Shown here one piece after another: positions 1 to 9,865 of a stretch of 64,000 nt of DNA (position 1 is its first letter; each line of letters opens with the position of its first letter). The translations under genes were made by a program, and so were the position numbers. A model generated the notes under the pieces. That model saw only the letters and a list, made by a program, of their open reading frames with translations, had not been told where the DNA came from and ran no database searches. This DNA is from Janthinobacterium sp. B9-8 (GTDB taxonomy: Bacteria > Pseudomonadota > Gammaproteobacteria > Burkholderiales > Chitinibacteraceae): the NCBI RefSeq assembly GCF_000969645.2, contig NZ_CP014222.1, positions 3,847,740 to 3,911,739 on the forward strand. The letters run 5' to 3'.

Positions 1-1
1 A

Positions 2-142
2 ACCGCGGCCATTGCCGAAGTGGTTGGGGCAGCAAACACCATGAATGCCGGGGCCAAGGAAACCGCAGCGGGTATTACCCAAACCAAGGTGGGCATACAA
101 AACTTGAACGAAGCAAATAACAAGCTCAAAGCGATTGTTTGA
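2..142 (+). CDS. methyl-accepting chemotaxis protein, C-terminal end (partial)
   Basis: The reading frame is open from the left window edge and stops at TGA 140-142. The last 46 residues are visible. They are rich in Ala, Asn, Gln and Thr with short heptad-like spacing, typical of the C-terminal end of the coiled-coil signalling domain of a chemoreceptor. The sensor, membrane and HAMP parts lie outside the window. The receptor sits 59 bp upstream of a cheA-type gene in the same direction, so it may be the cognate receptor of the kinase operon that follows. Without the rest of the protein the family call rests on composition, heptad pattern and context. Confidence 0.7.
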   Translation, partial: TAAIAEVVGAANTMNAGAKETAAGITQTKVGIQNLNEANNKLKAIV

Positions 143-201
143 TAGTAAAACGGCGGCCCGCGTCCGCCCGACAATGAGCTAGAGCTACGCTGGGAGGTCG
201 C

Positions 202-2496
202 ATGATAGAAGATAATGAGATGCGCGATTTATTTCGCATCGAAAGCAGTGAACACCTGCAAGCGATTGAAGATGGCTTACTCAAAATCGAAAAAGATCCT
301 GACAATCAGGCACTGCTAGAGGAGTTATTTCGCGAAGCGCACAGCTTAAAAGGTGCTTCACGGATGCTGGAGCTCTACGATATCGAGCGTATTTTCCATC
401 GCTTTGAGGATATTTTAGGCAAGGCCAGAATCAGCGGGCAACGCATGGCCAGCGACACCATTGATGGCATGTGTAAATCGCTCGATGCCATCAGAAAGCT
501 AGTTGATGAAGCGGTAAATGGCAGCATTGCGAATGTAGATGTCTCTGAAGTATTAGCCTCACTTAAAATACCCAGCACTGCTGTGTTAAACACAGCGGAA
601 GCCATTACTAAAGATAGTCGCGCCCCCACCCAGCAAACAGCAATTGCGGCTCAAATTGATCCTGCTCCGAGCCAGCCCGATACCTCCTCCGCCACAAACG
701 AGCCCATTCCAAGCGGGCAGATTGATGAAGCCTTTGATGTAGGCAAAGCGATTCTTAGCAGCAAAGCCAATACCGAACAATTTGTAATCGAAACCATACG
801 CGTTGAAACTCGTAAACTCGATATGCTAATGACACATGCAGGCGAGCTAACCGTCGCAAAAATCCGCATTGCCCGCCGTCATATGGAGCTGGAAGAACTA
901 CAAGAAAAGTGGGATCAAATTTATCTAACTATTAAAAATTCCAGCGCTAAAAGCGCCCATCTACTCAGCATGCTGGATCAACATGCCAACCATTTAGAAA
1001 ACTTAATCAGCGCCGCTTATGAAGATAGCGCAAGGCTGGATTTTGTCACTGGTGAGCTGGAAGAAGGCATTCGCACCATACGCCTGCTGCCGCTTTCCAC
1101 TATTTTTAATTTATTCGGGCTGATGGTCAGAAAGCTTTCTCGTGAACGAGCTAAAGACGTAGAGCTATATATCGAAGGCGGTGAAATCACCGCAGATAAG
1201 CGCATTCTGGAAGAAATGAAAGACCCGCTTATGCATATCCTTAGAAATGCAATTGATCATGGCCTTGAACTGCCTGCAGAGCGTTTAGCCAAAGGTAAAT
1301 CCAGTACAGGGAATATCAGGCTGCGTGCTTATCAATCATCATCCAAAATTGTCATTGAAATTGAAGATGATGGCCGGGGACTGGATCTGCAAGCGATCAA
1401 ACATGCCGCAAGTAAAACTCGTTTATGGCGAGAAGAAGAATTAGCAGCGATGAGCGATGAGCAAGTGATGAGCCTGATTTTTATGCCCGGTTTTTCCACC
1501 AGTAACTTTGTTTCTGATGTATCCGGGCGCGGCGTAGGCATGGATGTGGTGCGCGCCAACGTAGAAAAACTTAAAGGCAGCGTGAATGTATCGTCCGTGC
1601 CAGGCCACTCATGCACCATCAATATCAAGCTACCGCTCACCCTCGCCACATCACGGGTCCTGATTGTCCTCGCGAATTCAATCAAATATGCCGTGCCGGT
1701 TGAATATGTACAGAAATCCTATCCGCTTTCAAGAAAAGAGCTATTTACTGTAGAAGGCCATCTAGCCACCATGTTTGAAGATAAAGCAGTCGCAGTGGCC
1801 AGGCTGCTGGATTTGCTGCAATTTAAACGCAATGATTTTGTCCCCGCAGCCGATGATAAAGCCGAACAAAAAGCCGATGAATCATCGCCATGCATCATTA
1901 TGGAGGTCAATGGCGAGCGCTTTGGCCTGATCGTCGATGAGTTACTCGATGAGCAGGAAATTGTTTTGAAATCACAAAGTGCCTTGCTCAAACATATCAG
2001 TGATCTGTCCGGCGTCACCATCTTAGGCACAGGCGAAGTATGCATGGTGCTCAACCCGCCTGATTTCATCGCTAAGCTCAAACACCAAACCAGCCAAACC
2101 GTCACAGCCAGCAGCCAAGAAGTAGAACGTAAAAAACAATTAATCTTATTAGCCGAAGATAGCTTAACCACCCGCGCCCAGATGAAGCGCATTCTGGAAT
2201 CAGGCGGCTATGAAGTAGTCATGGCAGTTGATGGGCTAGATGCCTTTAACAAGCTGGAAACACGGCCCTTTGACGCCATTGTAAGCGATATCAATATGCC
2301 CAATATGGATGGCTTAACGCTGGTGCAGAAAGTGCGCAGCAATAAAAAACATACCGAACTGCCCATCGTACTAGTCACCATGTTATCCACTGAAGAAGAT
2401 AAAAGGCGGGGTATGGAAGCAGGAGCCAATGCTTATATTTCTAAAGCAGCTTTTGAACAAAAGCTATTACTCGATACCTTAAGAAGATTGGTGTGA
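202..2496 (+). CDS. cheA: CheA-type hybrid histidine kinase with C-terminal receiver
   Basis: This 764-residue protein has an N-terminal HPt domain with the phosphorylatable histidine at about residue 47 (motif EAHSLKGA). A dimerisation region, a HATPase domain with DDGRGLD and GRGVGMDVV boxes (about 290-490), a CheW-like domain (about 490-630) and a receiver domain (about 645-764, phospho-acceptor Asp in [10 protein letters not shown]) follow. It should autophosphorylate in trans in response to receptor arrays and pass phosphate to its own receiver or to other regulators. CheA proteins fused to a receiver are usual in non-flagellar chemosensory systems such as those for pili or gene regulation. 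GGGAGGT precedes the ATG at good spacing. cheB follows one base after the stop. The stretch at about 120-190 is low-complexity linker. Confidence 0.93.
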   Translation: MIEDNEMRDLFRIESSEHLQAIEDGLLKIEKDPDNQALLEELFREAHSLKGASRMLELYDIERIFHRFEDILGKARISGQRMASDTIDGMCKSLDAIRKLVDEAVNGSIANVDVSEVLASLKIPSTAVLNTAEAITKDSRAPTQQTAIAAQIDPAPSQPDTSSATNEPIPSGQIDEAFDVGKAILSSKANTEQFVIETIRVETRKLDMLMTHAGELTVAKIRIARRHMELEELQEKWDQIYLTIKNSSAKSAHLLSMLDQHANHLENLISAAYEDSARLDFVTGELEEGIRTIRLLPLSTIFNLFGLMVRKLSRERAKDVELYIEGGEITADKRILEEMKDPLMHILRNAIDHGLELPAERLAKGKSSTGNIRLRAYQSSSKIVIEIEDDGRGLDLQAIKHAASKTRLWREEELAAMSDEQVMSLIFMPGFSTSNFVSDVSGRGVGMDVVRANVEKLKGSVNVSSVPGHSCTINIKLPLTLATSRVLIVLANSIKYAVPVEYVQKSYPLSRKELFTVEGHLATMFEDKAVAVARLLDLLQFKRNDFVPAADDKAEQKADESSPCIIMEVNGERFGLIVDELLDEQEIVLKSQSALLKHISDLSGVTILGTGEVCMVLNPPDFIAKLKHQTSQTVTASSQEVERKKQLILLAEDSLTTRAQMKRILESGGYEVVMAVDGLDAFNKLETRPFDAIVSDINMPNMDGLTLVQKVRSNKKHTELPIVLVTMLSTEEDKRRGMEAGANAYISKAAFEQKLLLDTLRRLV

Positions 2497-2497
2497 A

Positions 2498-3541
2498 ATG
2501 CAACTAAACAAAACACGAGTCCTACTGGTTGATGATTCCCCCATCGCGCTTCGTATCTTAATAAGAATATTGGAAAAAGCCGATGATATCGAAATAATTG
2601 GCACTGCCAGCAATGGCAAGCAAGCTTTAAAAATGATTGCCAGTTTAAACCCAGCCGTGGTTTGTACCGATTTTCATATGCTCGGCATGGATGGTTTAGA
2701 GCTGATACAAAACATCATGGAGCATCATCCATGCCCTGTGCTGGTCATTAGCGTCTCGGCCATGCCCGGCTCGGTAAATGTCTTTAAATTACTTGAAGCA
2801 GGCGCTTTAGATATCGTTACCAAACCCAGGCTAGAGCAAGAATCTGTTTATGGTGGCATTAGCTCTGAATTACTCAGCAAAATACGTATTTTGGCGGGTG
2901 TGCATGTGTTTCGTAAAAAGAACCCTGCCCCCCGCTTGCTACCCGATATCCTCTCAGCAGCAAGCTGTAAATACCGCTTACTCATCATTGGTGCATCAAC
3001 TGGTGGGCCACAGGCACTGCAAGCCATACTCTCGCAGCTACCAATCAACTTTCCGCTGCCTATTATTTGTATTCAACATATCAGCGATGGCTTTTTGCAT
3101 AATTTAGTCTCATGGCTAGGCGAGCAATCTGCTTTAAAGTGCCAGATAGCCACGGCGGGGCTAGCCCCACAGCCTGGCCATGTGTATTTTCCCCAAGAGA
3201 AAATGCAGCTTGAATTTGATACCAACGGCCGCTTCTTAATTAGTAATAATGTGCCCAATAAGGGGCATTGCCCCTCAGTTAGTACTACCATGCAATCTGC
3301 TGCAAAACAGTTTGGTGAAAACATAATCTCTGTTTTGCTGACAGGAATGGGCGATGATGGTGCAGATGGTATGCAAGCGATCTGCCAAGCAGGTGGCATG
3401 ACCATTGCCCAGGATGAAAAAAGTTGCGTGGTATTTGGAATGCCTAAGCAAGCCATTGCGCTGGGCTCAGCCAAACGCATATTGGCTTTAAACGAGATCG
3501 CGCCCCATTTAATCGGCCTATGCCTGAGAGCAGCCAAATGA
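2498..3541 (+). CDS. cheB: protein-glutamate methylesterase CheB
   Basis: The 347-residue protein has an N-terminal receiver domain (VLLVDDSP near residue 10, phospho-acceptor Asp58 in CTDFHM) joined to a CheB methylesterase domain. The catalytic triad is visible: Ser167 in GASTGG, His194 in CIQHI and Asp287 in [10 protein letters not shown]. The enzyme removes methyl groups from, or deamidates, glutamine/glutamate sites in chemoreceptors and so provides adaptation. It starts one base after the cheA stop and overlaps the next kinase gene in an ATGA junction, which implies translational coupling of all three. No CheR methyltransferase is seen in the window, although its partner activity would be expected nearby. 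Confidence 0.95.
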   Translation: MQLNKTRVLLVDDSPIALRILIRILEKADDIEIIGTASNGKQALKMIASLNPAVVCTDFHMLGMDGLELIQNIMEHHPCPVLVISVSAMPGSVNVFKLLEAGALDIVTKPRLEQESVYGGISSELLSKIRILAGVHVFRKKNPAPRLLPDILSAASCKYRLLIIGASTGGPQALQAILSQLPINFPLPIICIQHISDGFLHNLVSWLGEQSALKCQIATAGLAPQPGHVYFPQEKMQLEFDTNGRFLISNNVPNKGHCPSVSTTMQSAAKQFGENIISVLLTGMGDDGADGMQAICQAGGMTIAQDEKSCVVFGMPKQAIALGSAKRILALNEIAPHLIGLCLRAAK

Positions 3542-6297
3542 GCACATTCGATTCCAGCCCAAGCGGCACAGCGATATCGGTGTTAATCGTCGAAGACAGC
3601 ACGATTCAGGCCATCATGCTCAAACGCATTTTGCTGGCCGAGGGTTATCAGGTTTTACTCGCAAAAAATGGCAGTGAAGGGCTAGAAATAACACGCAGCC
3701 AGCGGCCTGATATCGTCATCAGCGATATTAATATGCCCAATATGAATGGCTTTGAGCTATGCACACATATTAAGCAAGACCCTGCCCTGCAGGGCATTCC
3801 AGTAATTCTATTAACCTCGCTCACCGATGTAAAAGACGTAATCAAGGGGCTTGAATGCCGTGCAGATAATTTTCTGACCAAGCCCTACGATACAAGTGAT
3901 TTATTGCTCCGAATTAAATACATGCTGCTCAGCCGCGATATGTATAAAAACAACGATACAGATGCAGGCGTACCGGTTTTTTTCTCGGGAGAGAAGTATT
4001 TAATCAAATCTGATAAACAACATATTCTAAGCCTCTTACTTTCTATTTATGAAACAGCTGTACAGAATAATAATAAACTATTAGAAATGCAGGAACATAT
4101 TCGTAGTGCCAATGAAAAATTAGAACAAATGGTTGAAGAAAGAACCAGCGAGCTATCTAAAGAAGTAGAAGAGCACAAAGCAGCAGAGCAAAAAATATTA
4201 AAATTAAATCTTGAATTAGAAAGCCGGGTAGAAGAACGCACTGCACAACTACAATTAAGTTATAAAGAACTGGAAAAAGCGCGTGATTCAGCCGAACAGG
4301 CCACCAAGACGAAGAGTGAATTTTTAGCGTCTATGAGCCATGAAATTAGAACACCAATGAATGCAATTATTGGTCTTTCTCATTTGGCTCAAAAAACGGA
4401 TTTAAACCCTAAGCAAAGAGATTATATTGATAAAGTACAAGGAGCTGGTAAGCACCTATTGGGAATTATCAATGATATCCTAGACTTTTCTAAAATAGAG
4501 GCTGGTAAATTAGATATAGAGCTCGTTGATTTTTCTTTAGAAAAAGTATTAGATAATGTAGCCAACTTAATTAATGAAAAAGCCTTTGCTAAAGGTTTAG
4601 AGCTGGTTTTTGATATCGACAAAACTGTGCCACGGCATTTAATTGGCGATCCTACACGCCTAGGGCAGGCAATCATTAACTATGCCAATAATGCAGTAAA
4701 ATTTACCGAGCAAGGTGTTATTAAAGTCATTATTAAATTAAAAGAACAGCTTAACGATGATGTGCTGATTTACTTTGCAGTGCAAGATACCGGCATTGGC
4801 TTAAATAGTGAGCAAATCAGTAAATTATTTCAATCTTTTCAGCAAGCAGATTCCAGCACCACCCGCAAATATGGCGGCACAGGCTTGGGCTTGGTGATTG
4901 CTAAAAAATTAGCAGAATTAATGAATGGTGATGTGGGTGTCGAAAGCGAGCTAGGCAAAGGTAGTACATTCTGGTTTACAGCCCGTTTAAAACTTGCAAC
5001 AAACGGCCCTAACTACCCTGTGCCGCAACCTGATTTACGCGGACGGGATATTTTAATCGTCGATGATGTGGATAGCGCACGTGAAGTCATGCAAGATTTA
5101 TTAGAAAGCATGTCATTCAAAACAACAGCCGTGCCCTCTGGGCAAGCGGCTTTAGAAACCATCAAGCAACGCCAACACTCGCCTTTCGATGTGATTTTAA
5201 TCGATTGGAAAATGCCGGAAATGGACGGCATCGCCACGGCTCAACATATTTTTGAAATGAATTTATCTCCGCCGCATAAGGTGGTGATCGTCACCGCTTA
5301 TGATAGCGGTGATGTGCAATCGCAAGCACAGCAACTAGGGATTGAAAACATTCTGGTCAAACCCGTTCAGGCATCCCAATTATTCGATGTGGTCATCCGC
5401 GTGCTAAGTGCCGGAAGCAGCACGACAAGAAAGCAAACAGAGCGCTCATCAGCAAACCAGGAAGAGCAGCTTAAATCGCTTGCAGGCGGACGAATTTTGC
5501 TAGTGGAAGATAATGAACTCAACCAGCAAGTGGCAAGCGAGCTTTTATCCGATGCAGGTTTAATCGTTGCCACTGCCGACAATGGCGAGATTGCCGTGCG
5601 CATGGCCCAAGCCGATACTTACGATGTGATCTTAATGGATATGCAAATGCCGGTTATGGACGGCATTAGCGCAACACGCGAAATTAGAAAAATTGAGCGG
5701 CTAAGTAAGACCCCCATTCTGGCCATGACCGCCAACGCCATGCAAAGCGACCGGGACAATTGCACGGCAGCAGGGATGAATGACTTTATCAGCAAACCTA
5801 TCGATCCAAATCTATTCTGGGGAGTATTGCTAAAATGGTATACACCATCTGCAACAACACCTGCACCCATTGTATCCCCTGCTCCCGACCCCATTGCTAA
5901 ACCTGTTTCTAGCGATTCAAATCAGTTACCCAGCAATATTGAGGGGCTAAATGTAGAAGCAGGCTTGCAATTATGCTTGGGAAAAAAAGATCTTTATTTA
6001 TCGATTCTGCGCAAATACGTTAAAGCGCAAAAAAACACCGCGGCAGAAATTAATGCCGCAATGGAGCAAGATGATTGGGCCGGTGCCGAACGAATAGCCC
6101 ATACACTAAAAAGCACATCAAGTTATGCAGGTGCTGATTTTATCCAGGAATTATCAGCCTCGATTGAGCAAGCGATTAAAAACCGGCGCTCAAAACAAGA
6201 TATCAACACCCTAGTCTACACTCTGGATATCATCTTATCGCCATTGATTCATAACTTAGAAGTCCAATTAGCGCTTGAAACTTCAACATACGAATAA
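3538..6297 (+). CDS. hybrid sensor histidine kinase with three receivers and HPt
   Basis: I take the ATG at 3538 as the start because it overlaps the cheB stop (ATGA). An in-frame ATG at 3520 would add six residues. The 919-residue product has this order: receiver (acceptor Asp63 in [11 protein letters not shown]), long charged coiled coil (about 170-260), HisKA with His268 in [10 protein letters not shown], HATPase (DTGIGL, GGTGLGL), receiver 2 ([11 protein letters not shown]), receiver 3 ([11 protein letters not shown]) and a C-terminal HPt with AHTLKST. There is no transmembrane or sensory domain, so input probably arrives through the first receiver, perhaps by phosphotransfer from the linked CheA. 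It is a complete phosphorelay in one cytoplasmic chain. Its output target is not evident. Confidence 0.92.
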   Translation: MSTFDSSPSGTAISVLIVEDSTIQAIMLKRILLAEGYQVLLAKNGSEGLEITRSQRPDIVISDINMPNMNGFELCTHIKQDPALQGIPVILLTSLTDVKDVIKGLECRADNFLTKPYDTSDLLLRIKYMLLSRDMYKNNDTDAGVPVFFSGEKYLIKSDKQHILSLLLSIYETAVQNNNKLLEMQEHIRSANEKLEQMVEERTSELSKEVEEHKAAEQKILKLNLELESRVEERTAQLQLSYKELEKARDSAEQATKTKSEFLASMSHEIRTPMNAIIGLSHLAQKTDLNPKQRDYIDKVQGAGKHLLGIINDILDFSKIEAGKLDIELVDFSLEKVLDNVANLINEKAFAKGLELVFDIDKTVPRHLIGDPTRLGQAIINYANNAVKFTEQGVIKVIIKLKEQLNDDVLIYFAVQDTGIGLNSEQISKLFQSFQQADSSTTRKYGGTGLGLVIAKKLAELMNGDVGVESELGKGSTFWFTARLKLATNGPNYPVPQPDLRGRDILIVDDVDSAREVMQDLLESMSFKTTAVPSGQAALETIKQRQHSPFDVILIDWKMPEMDGIATAQHIFEMNLSPPHKVVIVTAYDSGDVQSQAQQLGIENILVKPVQASQLFDVVIRVLSAGSSTTRKQTERSSANQEEQLKSLAGGRILLVEDNELNQQVASELLSDAGLIVATADNGEIAVRMAQADTYDVILMDMQMPVMDGISATREIRKIERLSKTPILAMTANAMQSDRDNCTAAGMNDFISKPIDPNLFWGVLLKWYTPSATTPAPIVSPAPDPIAKPVSSDSNQLPSNIEGLNVEAGLQLCLGKKDLYLSILRKYVKAQKNTAAEINAAMEQDDWAGAERIAHTLKSTSSYAGADFIQELSASIEQAIKNRRSKQDINTLVYTLDIILSPLIHNLEVQLALETSTYE

Positions 6298-6549
6298 ACA
6301 TTCCTGCATTACACCATTCAGTGGCTGTGGTTTCTAAACCACACTCGTTCATATTGAATGACAGCAATAGTCTGCTATGAACAGCGATTTTCCATGCTCC
6401 TTTCAGCAAAATAGCCGCAAATACTTTTACACTGTAAATTTAAATAAAAATAAATAAATTCATCATTAATATTTTATATAAGTAGTATTGGCTTATATGT
6501 GAGAGTCGGGTAATCTGAGCTTACACAACCCTATCTGGCCGGCCGTAAA
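6298..6549. other. intergenic region after the signalling operon
   Basis: This AT-rich spacer separates the signalling operon from the next gene. It holds a short imperfect hairpin around 6323-6345 (TGGTTT/AAACCA) without a T-run. I see no clear terminator, operator or small ORF in it. Confidence 0.4.
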
Positions 6550-7023
6550 ATGGATCAGCAGCGTTTCACTAAAACAGCCAAAGGTAGTAAAGAAATCGAA
6601 GAGCGCAGTGGTTTGCTCTCTTCGGTAGCGCGTCGTATTTTAATTATGACCGATGGAAAAAGAAGCCGTGCTGACTTACTACAAACATTCAGCATCAATG
6701 AATTAGAAGAAGGCTTAGCCCGGTTGGAGTTGCTCAAGCTGGTAGAAGAAGTGGGCAGCAATGGCCACGGTATAGTGAGCATTGATCAACGCGCTTTATC
6801 CCAAATACGCCAAATGATGCATATGAGTAATCAGCAATACCTGGCAGGCCAGCTTGATCGTTTTTTAAATGAAGACTTTGCACATATCCACAATAGAGCA
6901 GGATTAGAGCCGGTATTAGAGCATTGGCATCGGCTGTTATGTGATGCGGGGCATGAAGTAACAGCCTATGCCTATCTTAGACAGATTAAAAGCACTTTAG
7001 GCTGGGATAAAAGAGCCGCATAA
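6550..7023 (+). CDS. uncharacterised protein with winged-helix-like N-terminal domain
   Basis: The 157-residue soluble protein has no signal peptide or membrane segment. Residues 1-70 (TAKGSKEIEERSG, then MTDGKRSRADLLQ, then LARLELLKLVEEV) resemble an N-terminal winged-helix-like module common in betaproteobacterial proteins of unknown role. Residues 75-157 are helical, rich in His, Gln and Met, and not recognised. It is a stand-alone gene, divergent in orientation from the TPR gene pair that follows (tail to tail). The ribosome-binding site is weak. It could be a regulator or a partner of a signalling protein; the sequence does not decide. Confidence 0.7.
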   Translation: MDQQRFTKTAKGSKEIEERSGLLSSVARRILIMTDGKRSRADLLQTFSINELEEGLARLELLKLVEEVGSNGHGIVSIDQRALSQIRQMMHMSNQQYLAGQLDRFLNEDFAHIHNRAGLEPVLEHWHRLLCDAGHEVTAYAYLRQIKSTLGWDKRAA

Positions 7024-7068
7024 TGATCTGTTGGCTTGCAATCAACCATGCCGTGCAATAAAAAATAG

Positions 7069-8094
7069 CTAGAGCAATTTCATCCGGCTTTGCGTTTGCA
7101 ATTGTAAAATTCGCTGCCGGTGTTTTGCGCTTATTTTAAAAGTGTGTTTTTCTTCATTTTGCAGTAGTGCGTTAAAACTGGGCATCGCCAATTCATAATG
7201 ATGCTGTGCAATATGCCACTGAATTAAACCCGTATGACAGCGATTTTGTAATTCTTTTATTCCAACCTGCTGCGCTAAATTTAAAGCCTGCTGCAATATC
7301 TCTCCGGCAGTAACATCATTCAAAGCCAGTAATACCTCGGCCAAAGCCGTTAAAGCATGAGCCTTACCCCACAGATTTTCATTTTGATCGCTTAAGGTAA
7401 ACGCAGTTTCTAATTCGATTTTAGCTTGTAAAAATTGCTTTTGCTCTGCGTGTACAGCCCCTAGATAATAAATAATCTCTGCAGACCAAATTGGATTAAC
7501 AACCGATTGCTGTAATAGTTTTTCTGCTTCAGCAAGACATTGCAAAGCATAAGAGAAACGTTTTAAGCGATAAGCATCACTGGCCACATTCAGCAGCACC
7601 TCGCACTTCAGGTGATCGCTCCCCAGCTTGCGAGCTAACTCCAGTGCCAGCTCATTAAACCCCAGCGCCGCCTGATGATCACCAAAACCAATATAAACCT
7701 GCCCGATCCCCATATAGATACGCGCGCAGAGTTTTCTATTTTTTAATAGGCGGGCTATTTTTAATGCCTCAGACCAATTATCAAGAGCAAGCAGCGGTTC
7801 GTGGCTCAATAAATGCGAAAATCCCAGCAGAATCAGCGTTTCAGTTTGCTCCTTCTTACACTGCATGGCTTTAAAGCTCTTTATTCCCGCCAGAAAAGCC
7901 TGCTGGGCCTTCAGATGCTCGCTTAAATGCTGCCATGAATGCCCCAAAATCACCTGAGCCGTTGCCATCAGTTGCTCATCACCTGCTGCCGCAAGCAATA
8001 GCTGCTCTGATTCAGTTGGTGAAGGAGGTGCACCGCAATACGATGCCTTGGCAATCATTTCTAATTGGGCCGCAAATTGTAATTTCGCGCTCAT
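7069..8094 (-). CDS. TPR-repeat protein
   Basis: The 341-residue protein is made almost entirely of 34-residue helix-turn-helix units, with recurring patterns such as YMGIGQVYIGFGDHQAAL and LLNVASDAYRLKRFSYAL. These are tetratricopeptide repeats, which form a superhelical protein-binding scaffold. There is no signal peptide or transmembrane segment, so it is probably cytoplasmic. Its start overlaps the stop of the upstream TPR/GGDEF-like gene by four bases (ATGA), so the two proteins are very likely made together and may act together. The architecture recalls the N-terminal sensory scaffold of TPR-containing regulators, but no output domain is present here. Confidence 0.82.
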   Translation of the reverse strand: MSAKLQFAAQLEMIAKASYCGAPPSPTESEQLLLAAAGDEQLMATAQVILGHSWQHLSEHLKAQQAFLAGIKSFKAMQCKKEQTETLILLGFSHLLSHEPLLALDNWSEALKIARLLKNRKLCARIYMGIGQVYIGFGDHQAALGFNELALELARKLGSDHLKCEVLLNVASDAYRLKRFSYALQCLAEAEKLLQQSVVNPIWSAEIIYYLGAVHAEQKQFLQAKIELETAFTLSDQNENLWGKAHALTALAEVLLALNDVTAGEILQQALNLAQQVGIKELQNRCHTGLIQWHIAQHHYELAMPSFNALLQNEEKHTFKISAKHRQRILQLQTQSRMKLL

Positions 8095-9383
8095 TTTGTG
8101 GCTTCATCCCAGAGCAATTGACCTTGCCCTTTGCGTTGCCCCAGAAACAGGGCTAAATCTGCCCGCAATTGCAAAATCTCGGCGGTATCGCCCTGCTGGA
8201 AAAAAGCCCCTCCCATACCCACACTAAATGGCTCGGGCAAATGAGCGCTTTCCAGATGCGCAACATCCAGCTGCATGCAGGCAGCCATTTGCTCAATAGC
8301 CGCTTTATCCATACCGGCTAAAACCAAGGAGAATGAGCCTATCCCAGCGGACACTAAGATAGCTTTAGCCGGGGTATGCTGCTGCAAAATACGGGCTACC
8401 TGATGGTAGGCAATGTAGGCCAGCTCGCTGCCAAAGACTTCCCGAAGACTGGCAAAGTGATCTATGCCAATACTGAGCAAACAAAGCGCAGTTTCATCCG
8501 CCCGATCTAATAAAGCAGGCCAGCGCATCGCAAGATAGCGTGCATTATGCAAGCCGCTTAGCTCATCGCGAAAACTCACGTTTTCTAGCTCTTGCACCTG
8601 TTGATGCTGCGCCACATTTTTTTCACGCAGTAGTTCAATTTCAATCTCGCTAGTCATATGGCGCAACTTGTATTCCACTGCAGCAAGGCGCCTTGGCCGC
8701 GATTTTTTCTGCACTTTAGCCAACTGCAAGGCATGGCTAAAATAATCAGCAGCCTCAGCAAATTGCCCCAATGCCTGATAAGCATGGCCCAGCTCTGCCT
8801 GCATTTCGCGCTGACAATTGGGCAGCAGATGCATGTATTTTTTTACAATAGCAATCCCATCAACCGATTCAGACCAGACAGCAGCCTTGGCCTGCAATTT
8901 AAGTAAAGCCAAGCCACAGCATGCCAACGCCAGCGGCTCGTTCTGATACAGAGCAATCGCCTTTTCAAGCAGGCCTAGCGCCTGCAACCACTCAGCTTGC
9001 AAGGAATAAAGCTGGCTTAATCGCTCAAGCAGATAGGCGCATTCATATAATGCAGGGTTTTCCATGGACTGTTGCATCATGGCGAGCGCCGATGCTGGTT
9101 TATTCAGTACCCATAAATCGGCAGCCAGTCCTAGCCTCGCGGCGCAAATCAAATAAGCATCGTCTGCTGCTAATTGCAATCCATATTGATTTAAAGCTAA
9201 TGCCCTTTCCACCTGCCCTGTTTCGCGAAATAAATGCGCCAGCTCAAGCCAATAAATGGCTTCGTTTTCGCCCTTATCCAGAGATTCTTCGATACCAGAA
9301 AGAAAGACAGAAATAGCTAGGGCAGGCTGCCCTTGCCGGTATAAGTTCCGCCCTTCCAGCAATAGCGCTTGCTGATGACTCAT
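8091..9383 (-). CDS. TPR protein with degenerate GGDEF-like domain
   Basis: Residues 1 to about 250 are TPR-like helical repeats. A short coiled coil follows, and then a domain with the fold signature of a diguanylate cyclase (SFRDELSGLHNARYL at about 275, then SIGIDHF). The catalytic loop that should read GGDEF is SAGIGSF here, and nearby metal-binding residues are also not conserved. The domain should therefore be unable to make cyclic di-GMP; it may bind nucleotide or another protein. The gene forms an ATGA-coupled pair with the next TPR gene. Related full-length TPR-GGDEF enzymes are known in Neisseriales and relatives, so this is probably a decayed or repurposed member. Confidence 0.8.
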   Translation of the reverse strand: MSHQQALLLEGRNLYRQGQPALAISVFLSGIEESLDKGENEAIYWLELAHLFRETGQVERALALNQYGLQLAADDAYLICAARLGLAADLWVLNKPASALAMMQQSMENPALYECAYLLERLSQLYSLQAEWLQALGLLEKAIALYQNEPLALACCGLALLKLQAKAAVWSESVDGIAIVKKYMHLLPNCQREMQAELGHAYQALGQFAEAADYFSHALQLAKVQKKSRPRRLAAVEYKLRHMTSEIEIELLREKNVAQHQQVQELENVSFRDELSGLHNARYLAMRWPALLDRADETALCLLSIGIDHFASLREVFGSELAYIAYHQVARILQQHTPAKAILVSAGIGSFSLVLAGMDKAAIEQMAACMQLDVAHLESAHLPEPFSVGMGGAFFQQGDTAEILQLRADLALFLGQRKGQGQLLWDEATK

Positions 9384-9478
9384 GTTGATCTACTCACACC
9401 CTGCACGTAATTTGTACAAAATCAACAGCCCTCACTTAAGGCGCTGGTTTAAGCGCATCAAACGGATAAGTAGACAAA

Positions 9479-9865
9479 CTAGCCCAGCACCACTAGACAC
9501 CACATCAGCGCCAGATTAAGCAAACACACCAGTTGCGCTGCGCTGCCTAAGTCTTTGGCCCGTTTAGCCAATACATGGCGCTCTAAAGAGGTGTGATCCA
9601 CAGCGGCTTCAATTGCAGAATTAAGCAGCTCTACAATCATCGAGGCCAAATGGCTGCCAATCAAAATAGCGCGCCCCCAGTGAGGCAGGCCAGGAATCAA
9701 AAAGGCACAGGGAATACCAATAAAAGCCAGCATGCTCACTTGACGAAAAGCGGCTTCATTAAGCCAGCCCGCTTTTAAACCGTCTAATGAGTAGCCCAAT
9801 GCATTAAAAATACGGGCGACTCCTGTTTTACCTTTGAATGGGCTTTCTAGCACTTTAGACTCCAT
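9479..9865 (-). CDS. dgkA: diacylglycerol kinase DgkA
   Basis: The 128-residue integral membrane protein phosphorylates diacylglycerol to phosphatidic acid, recycling the lipid left over from periplasmic glucan or LPS modification. The signature ELLNSAIEAAVD followed by RAKDLGSAA is present, together with three hydrophobic segments (about 36-54, 62-80 and 106-127). I take the ATG at 9865, which overlaps the upstream gene by 11 bases; a TTG lies one codon earlier. The overlap with the BPSS1780-type membrane gene indicates co-transcription. Confidence 0.93.
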   Translation of the reverse strand: MESKVLESPFKGKTGVARIFNALGYSLDGLKAGWLNEAAFRQVSMLAFIGIPCAFLIPGLPHWGRAILIGSHLASMIVELLNSAIEAAVDHTSLERHVLAKRAKDLGSAAQLVCLLNLALMWCLVVLG

